From assembly GCF_900129275.1 (NCBI RefSeq), contig NZ_FQUX01000003.1, forward strand, positions 62,001 through 126,000: a DNA stretch of 64,000 nt, in the 5' to 3' direction. The DNA is from Arenibacter palladensis. Its GTDB lineage: Bacteria; Bacteroidota; Bacteroidia; Flavobacteriales; Flavobacteriaceae. Each line of letters begins with the position of its first letter. Position 1 is the first letter of the stretch. Below the pieces are notes generated by a model. The model worked only from the letters and a program-made list of their open reading frames with translations, was not told the DNA's origin and made no database searches. Both the position numbers and the translations under genes were made by a program. Shown here in pieces: positions 9,318-18,708 of the stretch.

Positions 9318-9779
9318 ATGAAGGTTAAAGCTATTGTATGCCAAGGCCATGGGGTTGCTTCCGGGAAGGCGAGGGACCCTCGTTATCCCCATGGCACCTT
9401 AAAGGCCCAATACAAATATTTTTTGCAAAAAGGCTTAGACCTAAGTCAATACTTTCTGGGGACCATCAATTTAGACATTGCTCCGTTTATTTTTAAAATA
9501 AAAAAACCGAAATATTTTCTAGAGAATGTAAATTGGTCCGAATACATTCCCCCAGAAAATTTTTACTTTTTCGATGTATTCCTTCAATTTAAGGAAACTA
9601 CCTATGAGGGTTTAATTTATATGCCAGATCCTGCCACCAAAGCAGATCATTTTCAGAACCCGACCATATTGGAGCTTTTACTTCCTTGGATAGAAGGCTT
9701 AAAATATGGGGACATGGTAATGCTTGAAGTAAGTGATACGCAAATGGAATTACAAGTAAAACAATTGGATCAACAATAA
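9318..9779 (+). CDS. conserved hypothetical protein, possibly RibK/DUF120-like
   Basis: This is a 153-residue soluble protein I do not recognise with certainty. The early part reads GHGVASGKARDPRYPHGTLKAQ and then GLDLSQYFLGTINLDIAPF. That layout (Gly-rich start, 'Y..GTL', 'GTINLDI') recalls the CTP-dependent riboflavin kinase fold (DUF120) of archaea, but the match is by eye and weak. The DUF2200 gene follows 10 bp downstream, so they are likely cotranscribed. Confidence 0.6.
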   Translation: MKVKAIVCQGHGVASGKARDPRYPHGTLKAQYKYFLQKGLDLSQYFLGTINLDIAPFIFKIKKPKYFLENVNWSEYIPPENFYFFDVFLQFKETTYEGLIYMPDPATKADHFQNPTILELLLPWIEGLKYGDMVMLEVSDTQMELQVKQLDQQ

Positions 9780-9789
9780 AGTATAAGTA

Positions 9790-10155
9790 ATGAAAACAAC
9801 ACCCGAACACAATGAGCGAGTTGCAAAAATGACCTTCTCGTCAGTATATCCACATTATGTAACAAAAGTGGAGAAGAAAGACAGAACGAAAGAGGAATTA
9901 CACCAAGTGATAGAATGGCTTACTGGATTTGATGAAAATAAAATAAAAGAACTCATTAATGAGAAGGTAACCTTTGAAACATTCTTCCAAAGGGCAAAAT
10001 TAAACCCCAATGCCCACCTCATTACCGGGGTAATCTGCGGCTATAGGATAGAGGAAATTGAAAATACCTTAACGCAACAAGTACGGTATTTGGACAAGCT
10101 GGTGGATGAGCTGGCAAAAGGAAGAAAGATGGAGAAGATTCTACGTGCCGGGTAG
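9790..10155 (+). CDS. DUF2200 family protein
   Basis: This small soluble protein of 121 residues has the DUF2200 pattern: ERVAKMTFSSVYPHYVTKVE, then RTKEELHQVIEWLTGF and FFQRAKLNPNAHLITGVICGYRIEEIE. The family has no established function; structures place it among DNA-binding-like helical proteins. It is probably cotranscribed with the gene just upstream. Confidence 0.88.
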   Translation: MKTTPEHNERVAKMTFSSVYPHYVTKVEKKDRTKEELHQVIEWLTGFDENKIKELINEKVTFETFFQRAKLNPNAHLITGVICGYRIEEIENTLTQQVRYLDKLVDELAKGRKMEKILRAG

Positions 10156-10650
10156 AGTTACAGCCTGTCACTTCGAGTGATTTTATGGAGAAAAACGAAA
10201 TAAAATTGTATCGACAAGAAGACCAACTACACATATCCAGCTCTCAATACAAAATGGTTGCCATTTCACTCGAACTGACGATAGAATACCTGTATAAAGT
10301 CGCCAGAATTTGAGCCCTACCCTATTCCGATTGCGATTACGCCTGTATGCCGCCACGCAGGCTAAATCTCCGGTTAATACCCTGAAAATGGAAACCTGGA
10401 ACCTTGATCTTTAAACTTTGAACCTTAAACCTTAAGCCCCGCCGTTCCATAAAAGGACAGCAAAAGCAAGATGCCTGTCTACCAAATATATTATACATTC
10501 CGATCTGAGCAATTGATTTATTTATTACCTTGATGCTTAATATGGGGCAAAACTATTCTAAATCAACCTTTTAGAACCAAACAAAAGGCTTTAAAAGCCT
10601 ATCCAATTGCATGTCGCCATATGGTTATTAAACATATAATGATATTGCCC
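10156..10650. other. 495-bp intergenic region with a dispersed palindrome
   Basis: The gap holds the 113-bp repeat at 10167-10279. It also has a word-like stretch around 10388-10437 in which 'ctttgaacctt' and 'aaacctt' recur. The rest carries no visible gene. Confidence 0.5.
10167..10279. repeat. dispersed palindromic repeat, copy 1
   Basis: The ends GTCACTTCGAGTGA and TCACTCGAACTGAC are near-perfect inverted copies. Inside lies AAATTGTATCGA, facing a partner that is only partly preserved here (CTCAATACAAAATGG). A second copy in the same orientation lies at 13567-13682, on the other side of the iorAB-like genes. It is probably a non-autonomous repeat or a transcript hairpin. Confidence 0.85.
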
Positions 10651-11112
10651 ATGGAAAAATTTACCTTAAACATCAATGACCAAAAGGTATCAATTGAATG
10701 CGCTCCCGACACCCCATTATTATGGGCGCTTCGTGATCAATTGGGGCTGACCGGAACCAAATACGGTTGTGGAATAGCCGTATGTGGATCTTGTACGGTC
10801 CATTTGGACGGTACGGCAGTTAGGTCCTGCAGTCTACCAATTTCCGCTATCAACGATAAAGCTATTACCACCATTGAAGGGGTCGGAAAAGATGGACTTC
10901 ACCCTGTACAAAAAGCATGGATTGCTGAGAACGTTCCCCAATGTGGATTTTGCCAAAGTGGCCAAATCATGTCGGCCATTGCATTATTGGAACAAAACGG
11001 AAATCCTTCGGACGCAGACATAGAACAAGCTATGTCCGGCAATATTTGTCGCTGTGGAACCTATATCCGAATTAGAAGTGCCATTAAGAACGCTGCTAAA
11101 AACAATGTGTAA
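10651..11112 (+). CDS. iorA: (2Fe-2S) subunit of an IorA-type molybdenum hydroxylase
   Basis: This 153-residue iron-sulfur subunit belongs to the xanthine oxidase family. The plant-type cluster ligands are Cys40, Cys45, Cys48 and Cys60 ([17 protein letters not shown]). The second cluster ligands are Cys98, Cys101, Cys133 and Cys135 ([21 protein letters not shown]). I start at ATG 10651 because it gives the standard N-terminus [13 protein letters not shown]; the ATG at 10621 adds 10 unlike residues. It should pass electrons from the molybdenum subunit encoded next door, whose ATG lies 1 bp after this stop. Confidence 0.9.
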   Translation: MEKFTLNINDQKVSIECAPDTPLLWALRDQLGLTGTKYGCGIAVCGSCTVHLDGTAVRSCSLPISAINDKAITTIEGVGKDGLHPVQKAWIAENVPQCGFCQSGQIMSAIALLEQNGNPSDADIEQAMSGNICRCGTYIRIRSAIKNAAKNNV

Positions 11113-11113
11113 T

Positions 11114-13378
11114 ATGAAACCTAACCCTTCCAATAATAAACTGTTTAAAGTTAGTAGAAGAGATTTTGTGAAAATTGGGGCCTTGGGCAGCACTGGTTTG
11201 ATCCTTGGCGTTCCTTTGGGGTGCAAGCAAGATAAGAATGCCTTTTTAACCGGTCGGGAAGACGCTGTCTTTGCTCCTAACGTATATATCACGATTTTGG
11301 GAACCGGGGAGGTGCAACTCATTGCCCACCGCTCGGAAATGGGCACTGGTATTAGAACAAGCCTACCCTTGGTCATGGCCGATGAAATGGAAGCCGATTG
11401 GACCAAAGTAAAAATAATACAGGCTGTTGGAGATGTAAAATATGGAGATCAAAATACGGACGGCTCCTATAGCGTTAGAATGTTTTATCAACCTTTAAGG
11501 ATAGCCGGCGCTACGGTGAAATTAATGTTGATGCAGGCAGCGGCCCAGGAATGGCAAGTAGATATTTCTGAATGTAGTGCCGTAAATCATGAAATAGTCC
11601 ACAGTTCGGGAAAAAGTTTGGGCTACGGATATTTGGCCGAAAAAGCCGGTGCCTTGCCCATTCCAGAGGAAAATGAAATTACTTTAAAGGACTCCAAAGA
11701 TTTTAAATTTATTTCCAAGGAAACGGTTATCTATGATCTAGAGGATATCGTAACAGGGAAGGCAGTCTATGGACTGGATGTACAGATTCCAGATCTCAAG
11801 GTCGCGGTCATAAAAAGAAATCCAGAGGCTGGGGCTGGAATAAAATCGTTCAACAGCGATATGGCCACTGCTATTGAAGGTGTCTCCAAAGTATATAAAA
11901 TGGAGTCAACCGCATTTCCTATGGGCTATAATGCCCCGTTGGGGGGTATTGTAGTGGTGGCCAACAATACCTGGACAGCATTAAAGGCACTGGATACGGT
12001 GGAAGTGGTTTGGGATAAGGGCATAAATGCTTCCTATGACTCCAACGCCTTTATGCAACAAATGCAAATATCCGTACAGAAAGAAGGGCAGGTGAAAAGA
12101 CAACAGGGTTCGGCAACCAAAGCTTTAAAAGAAGCTGCCAAAGTCATAGAGTCCGATTTTTTGGTACCACACTTGGCCCATTCCCCTATGGAAACCCCTT
12201 GTGCCGTTGCGCGTTACAATGCAGATGGAACCTGTGAAATATGGGCACCCGTACAGTCGCCACAATGGGTACGGCAGGCAGTCGCCGCTGCCTTGGGCAT
12301 TGAGGAATCCGAAGTTACCATTAACGTTACCCTATTAGGAAGTGCCTTCGGCCGTAAATCCAAACCCGATTTTGTAGTGGAAGCTGCCTTGATCTCAAAA
12401 GAAATGAATACGCCCATAAAATTGTTATGGACCAGGGAAGACGATATTCAGCACGATTTTTACCATTCCAATTGCGCACAACATATAAAAGTTGGTATCG
12501 ACAAAAACAATAAGGTCACTTCCTGGGTGCACCGTACGGCTTTTCCATCCATTTCAGGTACGGCCAGCGCCGATGCCAAAGGGCCTTCATCGGACGAATT
12601 GTGCATGGGAGTTTTGGACATGCCCTTCGAAATTGATAATATATCCTGTGAATCCTTGGATGCAAAAGCGCAGATAAGGATTGGGTGGCTGCGATCTGTC
12701 CACAATATCAACCATGCGTTTGCCATAGGTTCTATAGTAGATCAGGTGGCCAAGGCCAGAGAGATGGATCCCATAGACAACATGCTGGATCTATTGGGCA
12801 GCGATCGTAAAATCGATTTTGCGGCCCAAGTGGAAGGGTTCAACAATTATAACGTTACATTGGAAGAGTACCCATGTGATACCCATCGCCTTAAGCAAGT
12901 AATACAATTGGTAAAAGAAAAATCAGGTTGGGGCAAAAGCCTTCCTAAAGGCAAAGGAATGGGGTTTGCTGCCCATCGAAGCTTTCTTACTTATGTAGCC
13001 TGCGTAGTGGAAGTGGAGGTAGATGACAACAACAATATTAAAATACCAATGGTACACTTTGCCATAGATTGTGGAGTACCAGTCAATCCGGATAGAATAA
13101 GGGCGCAATTTGAGGGAGGTGCTGCCTTTGGTGCCAGTTTGGCCTTAAAAAGTGAGATAAATGTGAAAAATGGGGCCGTTATGGAGGAAAATTTCAACAA
13201 CTATCTTGTGGCCCGGATGGAGGATGCCCCCATCAATACGGCGGTACATTTTGTAGAAAATGAGGAAAAACCCACAGGAGTTGGGGAACCCCCTGTTCCC
13301 CCGTTCATACCAGCACTTTGCAATGCTATTTTTATGGCGACCGGAAAAAGGATTACGAGATTGCCAATAAGGCTATAG
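11114..13378 (+). CDS. iorB: IorB-type molybdopterin-binding aldehyde/N-heterocycle hydroxylase subunit
   Basis: The protein has 754 residues from ATG 11114; earlier in-frame codons overlap the previous gene. It begins with a Tat-type signal, SRRDFVKIGALGS, and a possible lipobox LGCK, so the complex is probably exported folded. Typical molybdenum-subunit blocks follow: GTGIRTSLPLVMADEM, an ITGKAVYGLD-like segment (VTGKAVYGLDVQIPDL), PMETPCAVAR, GSAFGRKSKPDFVVEAA and GVGEPPVPPFIPALCNA with the active-site Glu. With the 2Fe-2S subunit it should hydroxylate an aldehyde or N-heterocycle. Substrate is unknown. Confidence 0.88.
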   Translation: MKPNPSNNKLFKVSRRDFVKIGALGSTGLILGVPLGCKQDKNAFLTGREDAVFAPNVYITILGTGEVQLIAHRSEMGTGIRTSLPLVMADEMEADWTKVKIIQAVGDVKYGDQNTDGSYSVRMFYQPLRIAGATVKLMLMQAAAQEWQVDISECSAVNHEIVHSSGKSLGYGYLAEKAGALPIPEENEITLKDSKDFKFISKETVIYDLEDIVTGKAVYGLDVQIPDLKVAVIKRNPEAGAGIKSFNSDMATAIEGVSKVYKMESTAFPMGYNAPLGGIVVVANNTWTALKALDTVEVVWDKGINASYDSNAFMQQMQISVQKEGQVKRQQGSATKALKEAAKVIESDFLVPHLAHSPMETPCAVARYNADGTCEIWAPVQSPQWVRQAVAAALGIEESEVTINVTLLGSAFGRKSKPDFVVEAALISKEMNTPIKLLWTREDDIQHDFYHSNCAQHIKVGIDKNNKVTSWVHRTAFPSISGTASADAKGPSSDELCMGVLDMPFEIDNISCESLDAKAQIRIGWLRSVHNINHAFAIGSIVDQVAKAREMDPIDNMLDLLGSDRKIDFAAQVEGFNNYNVTLEEYPCDTHRLKQVIQLVKEKSGWGKSLPKGKGMGFAAHRSFLTYVACVVEVEVDDNNNIKIPMVHFAIDCGVPVNPDRIRAQFEGGAAFGASLALKSEINVKNGAVMEENFNNYLVARMEDAPINTAVHFVENEEKPTGVGEPPVPPFIPALCNAIFMATGKRITRLPIRL

Positions 13379-13451
13379 GATAATAAATTGTCATAATTGA
13401 TTGGAATCATGAACAATTGACCATAAGGTTCAATTAACTGGACTATCTGGA

Positions 13452-13483
13452 CCGACTACCTTCTTTTGGTAATCGGCTTTTAT
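13452..13483 (+). terminator. rho-independent terminator after iorB-like gene
   Basis: CCGACTACC and GGTAATCGG form a 9-bp stem with one mismatch around a TTCTTTT loop, followed by CTTTTAT. It lies 73 bp after the iorB-like stop. Confidence 0.6.
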
Positions 13484-13566
13484 CTCTAGTCTCGTTCTGG
13501 GTGCTAATTGGCTGTCGCCTGCTCGTCAATTCAAGCCTGCCTATCGGCAGACAGGCCCGTCACGAC

Positions 13567-13682
13567 GTCACTTCGAGTGATTCTATGAAGAGCACCGAAA
13601 TAAAATTGTATCGAGAAGTATACTAACTACACATAACCAGTTCTCGATACAAAATGGCTACTGCCATTTCACTCGAACTGAC
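13567..13682. repeat. dispersed palindromic repeat, copy 2
   Basis: This is the same element as at 10167-10279, in the same orientation. The ends GTCACTTCGAGTGA and TCACTCGAACTGAC are identical, and the inner stem is better kept: TTGTATCGAGAA faces TTCTCGATACAA. The two copies flank the iorAB-like genes as direct repeats. Confidence 0.88.
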
Positions 13683-13924
13683 GATAGATAAGCTCACAAT
13701 GGTGCCCGACTTTATGTCCTCCCCTACTTCAATTTCGACTACGCCTGCCTGACGGCGGAGATGCTCGAGCCAGCGATTAGTCAATTGAATTTCGATTATC
13801 GAGTAAAAGAATGTATAGTAGGGTTTACTAAACACAACGTACAAAGGGATTTACTATCTTAGATTTTTGAAAGCGATAGGATCAACATTCATCTTAAATT
13901 GTCCTATACCATTAGCAAACAACC

Positions 13925-14494
13925 ATGGAGAATTTATTAGCCTATATAAAATCGAGAGTTTCTTTGACTCCAAACGATGTTGATTTACTTAAAAAGCACT
14001 TGGTTTATGAAGAAGTCCCTGCGCAGACCCATCTTTTAAAAGCTGGAAACGTAGAACGCTATATTTACTTCTTAAGTGATGGATTTGTAAAAGGCTATCA
14101 GAATATTGATGGGAAAATGGTGGTGCAGCATCTTGTAAGTGAGAACGATTTCTTTACTTCTTTGGAAAGTTTTATGACGGAAACTATTTCAATGGATTAT
14201 TACGAAACCATTACAAAATGTAGCCTTATAAAAATTTCCAAACCCGATTTTGACCTTTTACAAAACGAAACCGATTTTTGGCAGACTGTAGTAAAAGAGG
14301 TTACCAATGAGCACCTAAATTGTAAATTGGAACGAGTCAGAGATTTTCAAATTTTAACGGCCAAAGAACGTTACTTAAAGTTTGTAGATCAATATCCAAA
14401 ATTGGCCTTAAATGTTTCCATAGAAAATATCGCTTCTTTTTTAGGCATGGAACCACAATCCCTGAGCCGTATACGTAAACAAATCGCTTTCTAA
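13925..14494 (+). CDS. Crp/Fnr family transcriptional regulator
   Basis: The protein has 189 residues with an N-terminal cyclic-nucleotide-binding-type beta barrel (HLLKAGNVERYIYFLSDGFVKGY) and a short C-terminal helix-turn-helix ending ENIASFLGMEPQSLSRIRKQ. This is the common Bacteroidota type in which bound nucleotide is often not conserved. It is 60 bp upstream of the epimerase gene on the same strand and is probably its regulator; that link is inferred from position. A similar regulator lies at 57333. Confidence 0.88.
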   Translation: MENLLAYIKSRVSLTPNDVDLLKKHLVYEEVPAQTHLLKAGNVERYIYFLSDGFVKGYQNIDGKMVVQHLVSENDFFTSLESFMTETISMDYYETITKCSLIKISKPDFDLLQNETDFWQTVVKEVTNEHLNCKLERVRDFQILTAKERYLKFVDQYPKLALNVSIENIASFLGMEPQSLSRIRKQIAF

Positions 14495-14554
14495 CAAATG
14501 TTATTTTCCAATCCTTGAAAACCATAGAAATTTGCTCAAACAAAAGATATAAGC

Positions 14555-15559
14555 ATGAGCAACGAAATTTCATTGGTAACGGGTGGAAACGGACATTTAG
14601 GAAACAACTTAGTTAGACTCTTACTTTCCGAAAATATAAAGGTAAGGACCACCATAAGAAACATTAACGACCAAGAATCTTTTAAAGGTCTCAACTGTGA
14701 AGTTGTACAAGCGGATATTACCGATAGGGAATCCTTAAAAAAAGCATTTATAGGAGTCACGAACCTATATGCCGTAGCAGCAAATTTTAGTATGTGGGCC
14801 AAGAATCCCAAAACTGAAATTTATGATAATAATATGCAGGGAACTCAAAACGTATTTGATATTGCCAAAGAATGTAGCGTAAAGAATATTGTGTACGTAA
14901 GTTCCGTAGCCAGTCTGGATTTTACAAAATTACCTGCCAATGTAGATAACGGATACAACAAGGATAGAAGAAATTGGTACTATAATTCCAAAAATGACTC
15001 GGATAAATTGGCATTGGAATTGGGAGAAAAATATGGCATAAGAACCGTTTTGGTGCTACCTTCTGCCATGATTGGCCCGGAAGCACATAAATTAAGTTAT
15101 TCCAATAAGCTTGTACTACAAGTATTAAATGGCGAAATACCTGTAGACACCAATATAACCTTGAATTGGGTGGATGTAAAAGATGTGGCCTTAGGCACAT
15201 TTAACGCAATGAAAAAAGGTAGCAATGCCGAGCGTTATATTTTATCGAACGAGAAACATACCACATTACAAGAAAGTGTAAAAATAGCATCCGAATTATA
15301 CCCTGAACTAAAATTAAGGATACCTAAAAAAGTACCCAAATGTCTATTGTACTCTGTTGCCGGTTTAATGGAGTTTAGTAGTAAAATTACCGGAAAGGAA
15401 CCTATACTTCAAAGACATTACCTAGACATGTTTTATAACTTAAAACAAGATTACGATATTAGTAAATCAAGAAAAGAATTGGATTTCAACCCCAAATCGT
15501 CAAAAAAAGCTTTGGAAGATGCTTTAAGATATTTAAAAAACGATTGGAAAAAGAGGTAA
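14555..15559 (+). CDS. NAD-dependent epimerase/dehydratase (extended SDR)
   Basis: This 334-residue Rossmann-fold protein starts with a glycine-rich NAD(P) motif, LVTGGNGHLGNNLVRLL, and has the active-site serine region YVSSVASLDF. The expected YxxxK is shifted: the sequence reads WYYNSKNDSDKLA, where YYNSK supplies Tyr and Lys. It resembles dihydroflavonol-4-reductase or 3-beta-hydroxysteroid dehydrogenase-like proteins. It is probably regulated by the Crp-type protein just upstream. Confidence 0.85.
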   Translation: MSNEISLVTGGNGHLGNNLVRLLLSENIKVRTTIRNINDQESFKGLNCEVVQADITDRESLKKAFIGVTNLYAVAANFSMWAKNPKTEIYDNNMQGTQNVFDIAKECSVKNIVYVSSVASLDFTKLPANVDNGYNKDRRNWYYNSKNDSDKLALELGEKYGIRTVLVLPSAMIGPEAHKLSYSNKLVLQVLNGEIPVDTNITLNWVDVKDVALGTFNAMKKGSNAERYILSNEKHTTLQESVKIASELYPELKLRIPKKVPKCLLYSVAGLMEFSSKITGKEPILQRHYLDMFYNLKQDYDISKSRKELDFNPKSSKKALEDALRYLKNDWKKR

Positions 15560-15596
15560 TGACCAATGCATAAAATATAGTGGGTGACCTCGCTAG

Positions 15597-15623
15597 TTGG
15601 CGCGAGCCTTCTGCTCGTGCCAA
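15597..15623. terminator. hairpin after the epimerase gene
   Basis: TTGGCGCGAGC and GCTCGTGCCAA form an 11-bp stem with one mismatch around a CTTCT loop. It is 37 bp after the stop codon. No strong T-run follows, so it may be a terminator or a dispersed hairpin. Confidence 0.45.
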
Positions 15624-15819
15624 AACAAAATAAGACATGGCCTTAGCCAGTACAAGCTACTAACAACCACCATCCATACTTATAAATATTCCTGCCTTTT
15701 TCAAAACATAAAATTCACTACATTTAAGCTATTATATAACAACACTAGTGCGAAACTTGTGTCGTCACCGAGGACACCACTAGTCTTATACAAATAGACG
15801 ACCAAACGATAATACCACT

Positions 15820-16284
15820 ATGAAAAAATCTATGTACAAATACCTTCTATTTTTAGTGCTAACAGGGCTAATCTCCTGTAAATCCAATACGAAGAATGAG
15901 AAGGTTGATGATGCTAAAGCAGAGACCACGGTGTCCAAGGAACACAAAGAAGAGATAGTCAATGATGCCAAGGCATGGCTGGTTTTAATTTATGACAATG
16001 ATTATTCCCAAAGTTGGGATAATGCGGCTTCCCTTTTTCAAAGAGCGGTTACAAAGGAACAATGGACGCAACAGTTAAGTGGTATTGTGCCTCCCCTGGG
16101 AGAAGTAATCAGCAGGGACGTAATTTCATCGGAATACCATACAACACTACCAGGAGCGCCTGATGGGGAGTATATCGTTATCCAATTTAAAACCTCCTTT
16201 GAAAATAAAAATGAAAGCATAGAGACCGTTACCCAGATGAAGGATGGTGACCAATGGAAGGTATCCGGGTATTTTATAAAATAA
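15820..16284 (+). CDS. DUF4019 domain lipoprotein
   Basis: The protein has 154 residues with a lipobox LTGLISC, a charged linker, then the DUF4019 pattern: AKAWLVLIYDNDYSQSWDNAA, TKEQWTQQLSGIVPPLG and a C-terminal MKDGDQWKVSGYFIK. The family has no proven function; it folds like cystatin/NTF2-type small domains and is usually periplasmic. It has its own upstream gap of 260 bp. Confidence 0.85.
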   Translation: MKKSMYKYLLFLVLTGLISCKSNTKNEKVDDAKAETTVSKEHKEEIVNDAKAWLVLIYDNDYSQSWDNAASLFQRAVTKEQWTQQLSGIVPPLGEVISRDVISSEYHTTLPGAPDGEYIVIQFKTSFENKNESIETVTQMKDGDQWKVSGYFIK

Positions 16285-16377
16285 ATCACAGCCAGATCCT
16301 TGTGCGACTCGAAATTAAAGCCAATTCTTCGTGTGATTCGTAAAAGTCCACCTTCACCATTAAATCCTATATAGAAC

Positions 16378-16707
16378 ATGAACGAAACAATTACTTTAAG
16401 GAATAGTCCAAAATTGGATATTAACCTTCAAAAAGATATGTTCGAAATTGTGGATCAGCTAACTCCAAAGAATAATGGCAGCTATGCCTATGGCAGTTTA
16501 AAGTCGGTCCAATTAAACAAAGGCTGGTTGCTTTCCCTGTTGAGTTATATTCCATTTTTTTGGACGGTCCCCTTTGAACCGGGATTTAGAAACAGAACTC
16601 ATCTTAATATTAAATTGGCCGAAAAGACGCTAAGAATATGGTTACTAGGTTCGGATATGGACAAAGCGGCCAGTGTAAAGAAAGAATTGAACAGTAAAAA
16701 GGTATGA
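16378..16707 (+). CDS. hypothetical protein translationally coupled to a sulfatase
   Basis: This is a 109-residue protein I do not recognise. It contains one short hydrophobic stretch (GWLLSLLSYIPFFWTVPF), which may touch the membrane. Its TGA stop overlaps the ATG of the sulfatase gene (ATGA), so the two are almost certainly cotranslated. Confidence 0.65.
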   Translation: MNETITLRNSPKLDINLQKDMFEIVDQLTPKNNGSYAYGSLKSVQLNKGWLLSLLSYIPFFWTVPFEPGFRNRTHLNIKLAEKTLRIWLLGSDMDKAASVKKELNSKKV

Positions 16708-18308
16708 TATTTCGGATAGCATTTTGTTTAACGGCAATATTGAACACGGGCTTGGGATTTAACGCTTATGCCCAGGACCGTCCCAATATTCTTTTTGCCA
16801 TTAGTGATGACCAATCATTTTTCCACACTAGTTACCAAGGGTCCAACTTTGTCAATACGCCTGCCTTTGATAGGGTGGCCCGCGAGGGGGTATATTTTTC
16901 CAACGCTTATGCCGGTTCTCCGGGATGTGCGCCTTCCAGAAGCGCCATTATTACGGGCAGACACCATTGGCAAAATGAACAGGCAGGACAACATGCCTCC
17001 GCATGGTTAAAGAAGTATGTACCCTTTGTGGATTTGCTTAAGAAAAATGGATATGCAACCGGAAGAACCGGAAAAGGAGTTGGTCCTTTCCAATACGCCC
17101 GCACTGAAGAAGACTCGCTTTGGCGAAAAAATGATGCTGCCGGAGTTTCGCATAGCAACCTTAAATATGAAGAACATAATGATGAGCGATTTGCCAAGGG
17201 CATCAGCAAGACCAATTACTTTGGTAATTTCAGGTATTTTGTAGAGAACATTAAAAAGGACAAGCCATTTTTTTTCTGGTATGGCGGTGTTGAACCACAT
17301 AGAACTTACGAAAAAGGTTCATGGAAAAATATGTCCAAAAAATTAGAGGATGTAGAGGTACCCGAATTTCTTCCCGATAATAAGGAAATACGGGGAGATT
17401 TATTGGATTATGCGGTTGAAATTGAGTGGTTTGATCTTCATCTTCAAAGAATGCTGGAATATATGGAGGAAATTGGGGAATTGGAAAACACCATTGTAAT
17501 CGTCACTGCCGATAATGGTATGCCTTTTCCCCGTGCAAAAGCCAACAGTTATGAATATGGAGTACATGTGCCTTTTGCAGTTCGTTATCCAAAGAAATTT
17601 CCAGGAAATAGGGTTGTGGAAGATCCCATTGGATTTATTGATTTGGCACCTACTATTCTAGAAATAACGAATACCTCTCCCAAAGGAATGCTCCCCATTA
17701 CTGGAAAAAGCATCCTGAATCTGTTGCAGTCAAAGGAAAATGGAGTCTTGTCAAAAACGGAAAGAGCTGTATATTCCGGTAGGGAACGCCACTCCTCGTC
17801 CAGATATTTAAATTGGGGTTATCCCCAAAGGTCTGTTAGAAAAGGAGATTATCTTTTTATATGGAACATGAAACCCGAAAGGTGGCCAGCAGGTGCTCCT
17901 CAAAAGTTTGCAGAAAATGATAGCACGCAATTGCTTCCAATTCACGGACTGGACAAAAACAATACCTACATTAACGGCAGTGCCTATACCGATATTGATG
18001 ATTGCCCAACAAAGACCTATTTAATAGAGCATCGAGAAGAAATAGAAATTATGCCCTATTTCGATTTAGCGGTTGAAAAACGTCCTGAATTTGAACTTTA
18101 CAATGTGCAGCAAGATCCTTCTTGTTTAAAAAATTTATCGGGAACACCGTTATTTAAAAAGATGGAAAAAGCCCTGAAAACCGAATTCTTGAGCGAATTG
18201 AAAAAATCCAACGACCCACGAATTGTAGGTCCCGATCCCGAAATTTTTGATAGCTATAAGCGTTATTCCCCCATGAGAAAATTCCCTGAGCCCGTATCGG
18301 CAAATTGA
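16704..18308 (+). CDS. secreted sulfatase, formylglycine type
   Basis: The protein has 534 residues with a signal peptide ending NAYAQ. The sulfatase signature is complete: NILFAISDDQS with the metal-binding aspartates near the N-terminus, then GCAPSRSAIITGRH, where the Cys of CAPSR is converted to formylglycine. TADNGMPFPRAKANSYEYGVHVPF carries further metal and sulfate contacts. It should remove sulfate from a marine polysaccharide or small molecule in the periplasm. Its start overlaps the previous gene by 4 bp. A second, less similar sulfatase sits in the cassette array at 52297. Confidence 0.92.
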   Translation: MIFRIAFCLTAILNTGLGFNAYAQDRPNILFAISDDQSFFHTSYQGSNFVNTPAFDRVAREGVYFSNAYAGSPGCAPSRSAIITGRHHWQNEQAGQHASAWLKKYVPFVDLLKKNGYATGRTGKGVGPFQYARTEEDSLWRKNDAAGVSHSNLKYEEHNDERFAKGISKTNYFGNFRYFVENIKKDKPFFFWYGGVEPHRTYEKGSWKNMSKKLEDVEVPEFLPDNKEIRGDLLDYAVEIEWFDLHLQRMLEYMEEIGELENTIVIVTADNGMPFPRAKANSYEYGVHVPFAVRYPKKFPGNRVVEDPIGFIDLAPTILEITNTSPKGMLPITGKSILNLLQSKENGVLSKTERAVYSGRERHSSSRYLNWGYPQRSVRKGDYLFIWNMKPERWPAGAPQKFAENDSTQLLPIHGLDKNNTYINGSAYTDIDDCPTKTYLIEHREEIEIMPYFDLAVEKRPEFELYNVQQDPSCLKNLSGTPLFKKMEKALKTEFLSELKKSNDPRIVGPDPEIFDSYKRYSPMRKFPEPVSAN

Positions 18309-18708
18309 TTTTAATGGGTAAACATATCGGAAACTGGACCGCTTCGCTACAAGAGTTTAAATACTTGACTCTATTTTTGTCCCAGCTCTAGACTCTAGAT
18401 TCTACGCTACTGTTTACTGCCAAATTACTACTCACCAACCAATACTTCGATTTCGACACCGCCTGTCAGCCGATAGGCAGGCTCAATCTCCGTAAAGACC
18501 TAGAACATTAAACTTTGAAATTTAAATAGATTCAGCCACTGCCTACTGAATACTGAATACTGGCCACTGACTCTTGGCTCAAGTCTCTAGACTCTAGGCT
18601 CCGTACTATTGGCTAATGGCTCTTGCCTATTGGCTCTAAATACTTACCGCCCACTGATTACTGCCTACTCAATACTCTACACTAACTTCTCAATACTCCC
18701 GACAGCCT
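18309..18708. repeat. degenerate word-repeat tract 1
   Basis: No gene is visible. The sequence is built from recurring short words: GACTCTAGACTCTAGG, TACTGAATACTGAATACTG, TTGGCTAATGGCTCTTGCC, ATTACTGCCTACT. It begins near CTGGACCGCTTCGCTACAAGA, shared with tract 3, and carries a GCCTGTC/GATAGGCAGGC palindrome at 18461-18482. It lies between convergent genes. Confidence 0.65.

Larger units (their letters stand above)
13379..13924. other. 546-bp intergenic region with terminator and repeats
   Basis: The gap holds a terminator-like hairpin at 13452-13483, a GCCTGC/GGCAGACAGGC palindrome at 13535-13556 and the second copy of the 113-116 bp repeat. No gene is visible. Confidence 0.5.
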
